From contig DGFF01000090.1 in assembly GCA_002391545.1 (NCBI GenBank), positions 1 to 6,840 on the forward strand: DNA of 6,840 bases, read 5' to 3'. Below the pieces are notes generated by a model. That model ran no database searches. It worked only from the letters and a program-made list of their open reading frames with translations, and was not told where the DNA came from. Positions 1-5,053 of this stretch are shown here, piece after piece; position 1 is the stretch's first letter, and every line of letters starts with the position of its first letter. The translations under genes and the position numbers were made by a program. Source of the DNA: Candidatus Fermentithermobacillaceae bacterium UBA3907. GTDB lineage: Bacteria > Bacillota > Sulfobacillia > Fermentithermobacillales > Fermentithermobacillaceae.

Positions 1-67
1 AACCTCCCAGTCCCAAAACCATCCAAAACACTACACCCATTATAATCCGTCGCGCCATAAAAAGCAT
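1..67 (-). CDS. N-terminus of an unidentified membrane or secreted protein (partial, runs off the left edge)
   Basis: An open frame reads leftward and leaves the window. From the ATG at 65-67 it gives MLFMARRIIMGVVFWMVLGL and continues with Gly residues. A short basic patch (Arg-Arg) is followed by a hydrophobic run, which is typical of a signal peptide or first transmembrane helix. Two in-frame ATGs are possible, at 65-67 and 56-58. The first lies inside the REP-like repeat, with AGGAG ten bases upstream also inside the repeat. The second has no good Shine-Dalgarno of its own. About 22 codons are visible, so family and function cannot be assigned. It follows the asparagine-synthetase-like gene by under 30 bp on the same strand, so the two are probably co-transcribed. 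Confidence 0.5.
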   Translation of the reverse strand, partial: MLFMARRIIMGVVFWMVLGLGG

Positions 68-91
68 GGGGACGGTTCTCCTGCTTCCAAA
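62..91 (-). repeat. REP-like hairpin repeat, copy 1 (perfect 30-bp direct repeat of 1868-1897)
   Basis: The 30 bases are identical to 1868-1897 in the same orientation. The minus strand reads AAGCAGGAGAACCG then TCCCCATGCTT. The unit is an imperfect palindrome. Outer arms AAGCA/TGCTT enclose GGGGA/TCTCC (plus-strand sense, with one G-U pair) around a CGGT loop, with one bulged base. It begins three bases after the stop codon of the asparagine-synthetase-like gene and overlaps the start of the next one. The length, palindromy and recurrence resemble REP elements mobilised by REP-associated tyrosine transposases, and I recall an AGAACCGTCCC-type core being common in Bacillota genomes. No such transposase is in the window. 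Confidence 0.85.
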
Positions 92-93
92 GG

Positions 94-1845
94 CTACGAA
101 AGTTGGTACAGCATCTGAAGAAGATTCAATTTTTGTTCTTTGGTGAGGATGGAGTCTTCAAAAATAGATTTTGCAGGGTTCTTTTGTCGCACTAGCGGAA
201 GCCGATCTAAGTTTTCCGAGTATTTTTCGATAAGTTCCTTTAGCTCCCTACTGTTTATTAAAACATTCCAGTCAAACCACGGCCCTTGATTGCCCTTGGT
301 AATGCCAACCCATTCAGCAAATTTCTGCCAACACCAAACGAAAAACTGTACAGGCTTGCTAAAGTACCAAGGGAAATAGGGCAACATACCGTTGGAATGA
401 AGCATCCATTTGCTGGGCTCTAAATATGCGCGAGTAGCCTTATGGAACAATCGGCGGTTAAGCTTCCATTGGATGGGAACTGCCGCACCGATCCTTACCA
501 CATCGTGACACAAAAACACTTCATAACTGGAAACAAGGCGCCGATTGGTATAGATGTTAGGTACACCGCTACGCATAGTGACCGGCCAGACAACAAACCA
601 CTCGTGGGCCGTTTCAGGTCGAATTTCCCGTACCCTTTCCATATGGGCGATGCGACGGTGATTAATTTCTTCAAGGATAGCATCGGAAAAAAGTGGGCAG
701 GTTACAGGTTGTGTGCGAGTTTCACCGGGGACAAAAACTTCTGGGAGAAATGGAAATCGTGTGCTCCCCCTTACCTTGCGAGCGTAAAGACCTTTAAGCA
801 GGGTATCTGATAGATAACCGCCAAATACTGCAGGGTATTCCGTCAAACCGCAAATCTCATGAAATCCCAAGGTATGAGCGTGATGGTATTGGTGCCCGCT
901 GCCAACCAAGTCGCTGGCTTCCTCCAATATTTCCAGGTAATGAGTCTCACTTCTAAAAGCCGCATGGAAATCTACGCCATAGGCTCTCGCAGCCTTCTCG
1001 GCGATCTTGCCCTCCCGGTTCATGTGATCGAGAAAAATAAACGCGTGCCGTCGCAGGTCCTGGGGAATCAGCCCTAACAGGACCCGCGAATCTTCGCCTC
1101 CGCTGATAAACTGAGCTACCTCATCCATGTTTTCAGTTACTCTTCCCACGTATCTCTCCAGTGCTTCCCGCAGTGCCGTCGCCGCTTCGTCGATGCTTTC
1201 ATATGGGTTACCTTCTTTAGGTAACCAGTAAACTTCCTGGCTCAAAACTGCGTCTGGCGTTTCAGTCATGATACAAGCGGGCGAGGCCTGTCGTATGTTT
1301 CGATAAGTTGTGTAAGGGTAGGTTACAGCATCGTGGAGAATAAAGTCTGCCAAAGATACCTGATCTCTATGACTCGTTTGGTTAGCAGTCCTGGCTAGTG
1401 CATCTACGTGAGTTCCCAAAAAAAGGGCGTTTTCCCCCTTGAAACGATATACGGGAATAAACATCATGAGATCCGTCACATAGGTTATATGCGCCGCTTT
1501 CTTATCTACAATCAGCACTGAAAACGGCCCGCTCAGATCCTGATCCCACTCAATCTCGCCAGACAACCACCTTCGGTATATGGCCTCGGTCCCCACGAAC
1601 GGGTCTGATTCTGTAAGAAAGCGATTATTCCGAAAATAAAGGACGGGGCCTCCGATTACAACAAAAATATGGTCCTGTGTCTCCAGGGGATCGAAACCTT
1701 TGTAAGTATTGCGACTAACACCCAGAGAACCCCACGTGCCATGGAACTCCTGGACCTCGGGTGGGTTAGAACGATAGATCCCCTGGATTTGCTTGGTCAA
1801 CTCTCCCTGCGGTTGCGCAAGGGAAGAAAAGATAAAATCGCTCAC
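94..1845 (-). CDS. Asparagine-synthetase-like protein lacking the glutaminase cysteine
   Basis: The product is about 583 aa from the GTG at 1843-1845. The C-terminal half carries the ATP-pyrophosphatase motif ISGGEDSR (SGGxDS, about residues 247-253), which binds and adenylates a carboxylate in the asparagine synthetase B family. A second motif, GGYLSDTLLKG (about 342-352), occupies the place of the family's GxxSDE(L/F)xxGY and is diverged. The N-terminal part resembles the Ntn-type glutaminase fold, for example DLSGPFSVLIVDKK, but no Cys follows the start Met, so glutamine hydrolysis is unlikely. The protein may use free ammonia or another amine, or modify a peptide or glycan. Such homologues often occur in polysaccharide or peptide-modification clusters. 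The GTG has AAGAGGGG ten bases upstream. The frame also extends to a TTG at 1896, but that extension is repeat sequence. Family confidence is high; the substrate is unknown. Confidence 0.85.
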   Translation of the reverse strand: MSDFIFSSLAQPQGELTKQIQGIYRSNPPEVQEFHGTWGSLGVSRNTYKGFDPLETQDHIFVVIGGPVLYFRNNRFLTESDPFVGTEAIYRRWLSGEIEWDQDLSGPFSVLIVDKKAAHITYVTDLMMFIPVYRFKGENALFLGTHVDALARTANQTSHRDQVSLADFILHDAVTYPYTTYRNIRQASPACIMTETPDAVLSQEVYWLPKEGNPYESIDEAATALREALERYVGRVTENMDEVAQFISGGEDSRVLLGLIPQDLRRHAFIFLDHMNREGKIAEKAARAYGVDFHAAFRSETHYLEILEEASDLVGSGHQYHHAHTLGFHEICGLTEYPAVFGGYLSDTLLKGLYARKVRGSTRFPFLPEVFVPGETRTQPVTCPLFSDAILEEINHRRIAHMERVREIRPETAHEWFVVWPVTMRSGVPNIYTNRRLVSSYEVFLCHDVVRIGAAVPIQWKLNRRLFHKATRAYLEPSKWMLHSNGMLPYFPWYFSKPVQFFVWCWQKFAEWVGITKGNQGPWFDWNVLINSRELKELIEKYSENLDRLPLVRQKNPAKSIFEDSILTKEQKLNLLQMLYQLS

Positions 1846-1855
1846 AGTCGCATAA

Positions 1856-1863
1856 CCCCTCTT
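1856..1863 (-). promoter_or_regulatory. Ribosome binding site choosing the GTG start at 1845
   Basis: AAGAGGGG lies ten bases upstream of the GTG at 1843-1845. It is the only Shine-Dalgarno-like sequence near the first credible codon. Between them is a tiny frame, ATG CGA CTG TGA, whose stop overlaps the GTG (GTGA), an arrangement that would allow translational coupling. This supports starting the protein after the repeat rather than inside it. Confidence 0.5.
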
Positions 1864-1867
1864 AGCG

Positions 1868-1897
1868 AAGCATGGGGACGGTTCTCCTGCTTCCAAA
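1868..1897 (-). repeat. REP-like hairpin repeat, copy 2 (perfect 30-bp direct repeat of 62-91)
   Basis: This is identical over 30 bases to copy 1, 1806 bp away and in the same orientation, so the two copies bracket the asparagine-synthetase-like CDS. It carries the same imperfect hairpin and the same internal AGGAG...ATG, but here the ATG opens only ATG CTT CGC TAA. Read in the frame of the gene it encodes EAGEPSPCF, residues with no counterpart in the enzyme family, which argues that the gene starts further downstream. Confidence 0.85.
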
Positions 1898-1986
1898 AGT
1901 AATCTGTGCCGCAGTTCCCCTTAGTATTGGTTTAACTCAAGCATCAGGGCTAGCGCCTGAACTAACGGGTTAGCCGTCCCTCCAGC

Positions 1987-2046
1987 CGCTACTCTGACCG
2001 CTACCTTCACCGTTACCATGACCGCTTCTTCGACCGTTAGATCAAG
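1987..2046. repeat. Degenerate 12-bp tandem repeat, four units plus a fading fifth
   Basis: On the plus strand the units are CGCTACTCTGAC, CGCTACCTTCAC, CGTTACCATGAC and CGCTTCTTCGAC, then CGTTAGATCAAG. The first four fit CGYTWCNNNNAC with no indels. The array lies in the gene-free interval upstream of the asparagine-synthetase-like gene. The units are too diverged and too closely spaced to be CRISPR. Confidence 0.7.
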
Positions 2047-2230
2047 TTACCTGATATATACACCGTTGCACTGTTACTTCCCTACTAGCGTGCCTCTTCT
2101 ATATTACCCCAATTACCCGACTCGTTTAACCTAGCATACTCTCACTACGCGACCACAGCTAGGTCAAAGACCATGCCAGCCGCAACTGCCAGACTGCGGA
2201 ATCTACCACCAAGCAAAGATGGAACTTCAT

Positions 2231-2250
2231 CTACGTACCACTACGTGCCA
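2231..2250. repeat. Two-unit 10-bp tandem repeat
   Basis: CTACGTACCA is followed directly by CTACGTGCCA, with one mismatch in ten. It lies 22-41 bases downstream of the malic enzyme stop codon. It could be a chance duplication on its own, and is listed because similar short-period arrays occur elsewhere in the window. Confidence 0.5.
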
Positions 2251-2271
2251 CGCACCACCCAAAAAACCTGC

Positions 2272-3462
2272 TTAGGCTGTAGGAGCATCAGAACCGTCCC
2301 GATGCTCCCGATGCTTCCACGCTTCGGCTACAGCTTTTGCGATTGTAGGAGCGACTCTGGGATCAAACACATCTGTGATGATATGGTCAGGGCTTAGCTC
2401 TTCTTCGCTTACAAGGCTCGCTAAAGCGTAAGCTGCAGCAATTTTCATTTCTTCAGTGATGTCTTTGGCCCTAACGTCCAGCGCGCCTCTGAAGATCCCT
2501 GGGAAAGCAAGGACGTTATTGATCTGGTTAGGAAAGTCCGAGCGTCCTGTACCCACAACTTTTGCTCCTGCAGCTTTGGCTTCATCTGGATATATTTCAG
2601 GTACAGGATTTGCCATGGCCAATACTATTTGATCCTTCGCCATGCTTCTTACCATGTCCTGGGTTAGTACGCCACCAACAGATACGCCGATGAAGACGTC
2701 TGCGCCTTCTAAGGCTTCAGCCAAGGTTTTGGCCCCTTTCTTATTCGTCCTCTCAGCTATTTCTTCTTTGTACGGGTTCATGCCTTCTGAACGCCCTTTG
2801 TACAAAGCACCTCGGCTGTCGCAAAGGATTACATCTCCGGCTCCCATGTTCATGAGTAGATTAGATATGGCTATCCCTGCGGCTCCTGCCCCATTTACCA
2901 CGATCTTTACATCTTCTAGTTCCTTACCTACCACTTTGAGGGCGTTGATCATGGCAGCAGCTACAACCACAGCAGTACCGTGCTGATCGTCATGGAAAAT
3001 CGGTATGTCTGTCTCCTCTTTCAGCCGTTTCTCTATCTCGAAACATCTAGGTGCAGAAATATCCTCTAGGTTCACTCCACCTAAGGTAGGAGAAATCGCC
3101 TTCACAGTCTGAACTATCTCGTCCACGTCTTGCGTCCCAAGACATATGGGGAACGCGTCTACGTTTCCGAACTTCTTAAAAAGCACGCACTTGCCTTCCA
3201 TGACAGGCAAAGCTGCCTCGGGCCCAATATCTCCTAAGCCTAGCACTGCGCTTCCATCAGTCACAACAGCTATAACGTTGCCTCTGAACGTATATTCCCA
3301 AACCAACTCTTTATCCCGGTGAATTTCCTTGCACGGCTCAGCCACCCCTGGCGTATAGGCTAAACCCAAATCATCTTTATCTTTCAGTTCTACCTTACTT
3401 TGAATTGCGATCTTTCCCTTGTTGTCTCGGTGCAAAGCCAAAGCCTTTTCGCGTAAATCCAT
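2272..3462 (-). CDS. Malic enzyme, probably NAD-dependent (decarboxylating)
   Basis: The 396-aa product oxidatively decarboxylates (S)-malate to pyruvate and CO2 while reducing NAD(P). The N-terminal malic domain has YTPGVAEPCKEI with the proposed catalytic Tyr36, the catalytic Lys91 in MEGKCVLFKKFGNVDAFP, and metal-ligand acidic residues in NLEDISAP (131-138) and HDDQHGT (157-163). The Rossmann domain has NGAGAAG (190-196). Asp215 in LCDSRG, at the end of the second strand, favours NAD over NADP. PNQINNVLAFPGIFRGALDVRA (311-332) is also typical. Length fits the short bacterial (MaeB/YtsJ-like) form. ATG start with AGGAGGT eight bases upstream. It is the last step of the aspA-fumarase-malic enzyme set, 45 bp after the fumarase beta stop. 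The last dozen residues (HREHRDGSDAPTA) look non-native and are encoded by a REP-like repeat. Confidence 0.96.
   Translation of the reverse strand: MDLREKALALHRDNKGKIAIQSKVELKDKDDLGLAYTPGVAEPCKEIHRDKELVWEYTFRGNVIAVVTDGSAVLGLGDIGPEAALPVMEGKCVLFKKFGNVDAFPICLGTQDVDEIVQTVKAISPTLGGVNLEDISAPRCFEIEKRLKEETDIPIFHDDQHGTAVVVAAAMINALKVVGKELEDVKIVVNGAGAAGIAISNLLMNMGAGDVILCDSRGALYKGRSEGMNPYKEEIAERTNKKGAKTLAEALEGADVFIGVSVGGVLTQDMVRSMAKDQIVLAMANPVPEIYPDEAKAAGAKVVGTGRSDFPNQINNVLAFPGIFRGALDVRAKDITEEMKIAAAYALASLVSEEELSPDHIITDVFDPRVAPTIAKAVAEAWKHREHRDGSDAPTA
2282..2308 (+). repeat. REP-like hairpin repeat, copy 3 (diverged, inverted, inside the malic enzyme 3' end)
   Basis: The plus strand reads GGAGCATC, AGAACCGTCCC, GATGCTCC: an 8-bp perfect inverted repeat around an 11-base loop. 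Aligned with the minus strand of copies 1 and 2 it shares AGCA, then AGAACCGTCCC, one variable base, then ATGCT. It is therefore a diverged member of the same family in the opposite orientation. It lies inside the malic enzyme CDS and encodes about residues 385-394. Its right arm overlaps a 9-bp tandem duplication, CCCGATGCT twice (2298-2306 and 2307-2315). Confidence 0.75.
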
Positions 3463-3470
3463 TGCCCTTT

Positions 3471-3477
3471 ACCTCCT
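3471..3477 (-). promoter_or_regulatory. Strong ribosome binding site of the malic enzyme gene
   Basis: AGGAGGT lies eight bases upstream of the ATG at 3460-3462. It is a near-consensus Shine-Dalgarno and fixes the start. Confidence 0.85.
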
Positions 3478-3507
3478 ATCTTGAATATCCGCCAATGCCA
3501 CTCACAA

Positions 3508-4071
3508 CTACGCGTTTGACGGCATTCTTCTATACTTCTTCTTACCTTCTTCATATATATTCCGCCCGTAACAGTCGATCCCTACGATCAAAGGAAAATC
3601 TGAAACCTCCAACCTGTAGATGGCTTCGGGCCCAAACTCCGGGTACGCTACCACCTCAGCCTTTTTGATCCTCTTGGCCAAGTACGCACCTGCGCCTCCC
3701 ACAGCTAGGAAGTATACCGCTTTCTCCTCTTTCATAGCCTCGATAACCTGTTGACTTCTATTGCCCTTGCCAATCATACCTTTTAAACCAAGTTCCCTGA
3801 TGAGCAATGGAGTGTAAGGATCCATGCGAGTACTTGTGGTAGGACCTGCCGAACCAATAACTTTTCCAGGTTTCGCAGGGCATGGACCCACATAATAAAT
3901 AACCTGACCTCTGAGATCTACAGGTAAATCTTGACCAGCTGTATAAGCCTCCACCAAACTCTTATGGGCTGCATCCCTACCAGTCAAAATTACACCGCTC
4001 AAACTAACCCTGTCCCCGGCTTTCAAATTGTCAACAACCTCAGAATCAAGGGGTGTCTTGATTTCGGTCAC
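3508..4071 (-). CDS. Class I fumarate hydratase, beta subunit
   Basis: The product is about 187 aa from the GTG at 4069-4071 (190 aa from an in-frame GTG at 4080). It corresponds to the C-terminal domain of single-chain class I (iron-sulfur) fumarases and to the beta subunit of tartrate dehydratase. Family motifs in order are LSGVILTGRDAAHK, YYVGPCPAKPGKVIGSAGPTTSTRMD, GMIGKGNRS and AVYFLAVGGAGAYLAKRI. The C-terminus, after YPEFGPEAIYRLEV, ends in a basic stretch (KKKYRR). With the alpha subunit it hydrates fumarate to (S)-malate. The second GTG is preferred because GAGGTGA lies five bases upstream and overlaps the first GTG. It follows the alpha gene by 47 bp. L-tartrate dehydratase is the alternative, but aspartase and malic enzyme as neighbours favour fumarase. 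Confidence 0.94.
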   Translation of the reverse strand: MTEIKTPLDSEVVDNLKAGDRVSLSGVILTGRDAAHKSLVEAYTAGQDLPVDLRGQVIYYVGPCPAKPGKVIGSAGPTTSTRMDPYTPLLIRELGLKGMIGKGNRSQQVIEAMKEEKAVYFLAVGGAGAYLAKRIKKAEVVAYPEFGPEAIYRLEVSDFPLIVGIDCYGRNIYEEGKKKYRRMPSNA

Positions 4072-4076
4072 TTGAG

Positions 4077-4085
4077 TCACCTCTT
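4077..4085 (-). promoter_or_regulatory. Ribosome binding site deciding the fumarase beta start
   Basis: AAGAGGTGA is followed by five bases and then the GTG at 4069-4071. The upstream in-frame GTG at 4078-4080 is part of this Shine-Dalgarno, so it is unlikely to be the initiator. Confidence 0.7.
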
Positions 4086-4093
4086 TTTAAGTG

Positions 4094-4126
4094 CAAGTAC
4101 AGTGTAAATACAGTACAACTACAGTA
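4094..4126. repeat. Degenerate 11-bp tandem repeat across the fumarase alpha stop codon
   Basis: The plus-strand units CAAGTACAGTG, TAAATACAGTA and CAACTACAGTA are followed by a fading CAG. The consensus is YAANTACAGTR. The array spans the last codons and TAG stop of the alpha subunit gene and most of the alpha-beta spacer, just upstream of the beta-subunit ribosome binding site. Confidence 0.7.
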
Positions 4127-4961
4127 CAGCCTCGGCATGGCGGGCCGCATGACATTGGATATTTACAGCCACCGGCAAACTCGCAATATGAGTTGGATAA
4201 ACCTCTATATGAACATCTAATGCAGTTACCCGTCCGCCCAAACCCTGTGGCCCTATACCAGTCATATTTACTAGCTCCAAAATTTCCTCTTCAAGCTGTG
4301 CTATGTGGGGAATAGGGTTTCTCTCTCCCAATGGACGAAGAAGGGCTTTCTTGGCCAACAAAGCCGATTTTTCCAGATTTCCGCCTAATCCTACTCCTAT
4401 AACCATAGGGGGACAAGCGTTAGGTCCCGTAGCCTCTACAGTTTCCAATACAAACTTTAATACGCCCTCTTTTCCGTCGGCCGGCTTTAGCATCTTAAGC
4501 GCCGAGGAGTTCTCTGAACCCGCCCCTTTAGGTGCCACAATGATCCGGAGGTCAGAACCAGGAACGATATCTACGTGAATTATAGCCGGTGTATTATCGC
4601 CTGTATTTTCCCTCATCAAAGGATCCTCTACTACAGACTTCCTCAGATACCCTTTCACATAGCCACGCCTAACTCCTTCATTCACCGCGTCGTAAAGGTT
4701 CCCACCTGTTATGCGCACATCTTGCCCTAATTCTAAAAACACTACTGCCATCCCTGTGTCCTGGCATATAGCCTCACCAGTAGAAGCCGCCAAATCTGCG
4801 TTTTCCTTTATGATTTGAAGCATCTCCTTACCCAGCGGAGATTCCTCATGAGAAATGGCATCATCTATAGCTTGCCACCAGTCCTTGCCCAACTTCGTAC
4901 ACGCATCTACGCACAAATTCTCTACAACTTTCGTAATTTCGTCAGCGCAGATTTCTTTCAT
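4119..4961 (-). CDS. Class I fumarate hydratase, alpha subunit ([4Fe-4S])
   Basis: The product is 280 aa from the ATG at 4959-4961. It is the iron-sulfur-binding half of a two-subunit class I fumarase, acting with the beta subunit on fumarate and (S)-malate in the cytoplasm. The three cysteines expected to bind the cluster are visible: C66 in EAICQDTGM, C183 in GPNACPPMVIGVGLGG and C270 in NIQCHAARHA. Other family signatures are NTGDNTPA and APKGAGSENSSAL. The enzyme class is oxygen-sensitive, which fits an anaerobe. An in-frame GTG at 4971-4973 would add four residues, but AGGTGG ending eight bases before the ATG supports the ATG. The gap to the aspA stop is 92 bp. The tartrate dehydratase alpha subunit is the main alternative. 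Confidence 0.95.
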   Translation of the reverse strand: MKEICADEITKVVENLCVDACTKLGKDWWQAIDDAISHEESPLGKEMLQIIKENADLAASTGEAICQDTGMAVVFLELGQDVRITGGNLYDAVNEGVRRGYVKGYLRKSVVEDPLMRENTGDNTPAIIHVDIVPGSDLRIIVAPKGAGSENSSALKMLKPADGKEGVLKFVLETVEATGPNACPPMVIGVGLGGNLEKSALLAKKALLRPLGERNPIPHIAQLEEEILELVNMTGIGPQGLGGRVTALDVHIEVYPTHIASLPVAVNIQCHAARHAEAVL

Positions 4962-4969
4962 TTGCCACA

Positions 4970-4975
4970 CCACCT
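4970..4975 (-). promoter_or_regulatory. Ribosome binding site deciding the fumarase alpha start
   Basis: AGGTGG lies eight bases upstream of the ATG at 4959-4961. It overlaps the alternative GTG start at 4971-4973, so that start is disfavoured. Confidence 0.65.
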
Positions 4976-5053
4976 GGCATAAATATTATTTTTACAGACT
5001 CTGAGTAACTGCCAGCGCACCTGCAAAAGGTGACCCCAAAAGCGTCCATCACT

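Larger units (their letters stand above)
1898..2271. other. Long intergenic stretch without a convincing gene
   Basis: These 374 bases separate the malic enzyme stop from copy 2 of the REP-like repeat. I see no ORF with a ribosome binding site on either strand, no tRNA-like or riboswitch-like structure and no canonical terminator. A T6 tract (minus strand, 2261-2266) follows the malic enzyme stop but lies 15 bases beyond the nearest strong hairpin. Two short tandem arrays (1987-2046 and 2231-2250) and small inverted repeats (for example TCAGG/CCTGA at 1944-1960) are present. A weak minus-strand promoter-like pair, TTAAAC and TAATAT with 17-base spacing, occurs near 2100-2130 but is too poor to call. 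Confidence 0.6.

Noticed and set aside
442..810. Plus-strand 122-aa open frame
   Set aside because: It is antisense to the asparagine-synthetase-like gene, has no family-like motifs and no ribosome binding site. The same holds for the plus-strand frames at 2642-2986 and 4303-4578, antisense to malic enzyme and fumarase alpha.
1846..1896. N-terminal extension of the asparagine-synthetase-like protein from a TTG at 1896
   Set aside because: Most of the added residues are encoded by the REP-like repeat, the family has no such segment, and the GTG at 1845 has its own AAGAGGGG site.
1921..2019. 32-aa minus-strand ORF (MVTVKVAVRV...ELNQY)
   Set aside because: It lacks a clear ribosome binding site, its N-terminal part is generated by the 12-bp tandem array, and I recognise no family. 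It could be a decayed fragment but is not supportable as a gene.
2261..2308. Intrinsic terminator after malic enzyme (hairpin of REP copy 3 plus T6 tract)
   Set aside because: The T6 tract begins 15 bases after the hairpin, too far for a canonical rho-independent terminator, and the hairpin is inside the CDS.
5018..5032. Hairpin CACCT/AGGTG between aspA and fumarase alpha as a terminator
   Set aside because: The stem is only 5 bp and no T-run follows it on the minus strand. Termination here would also split the pathway set.
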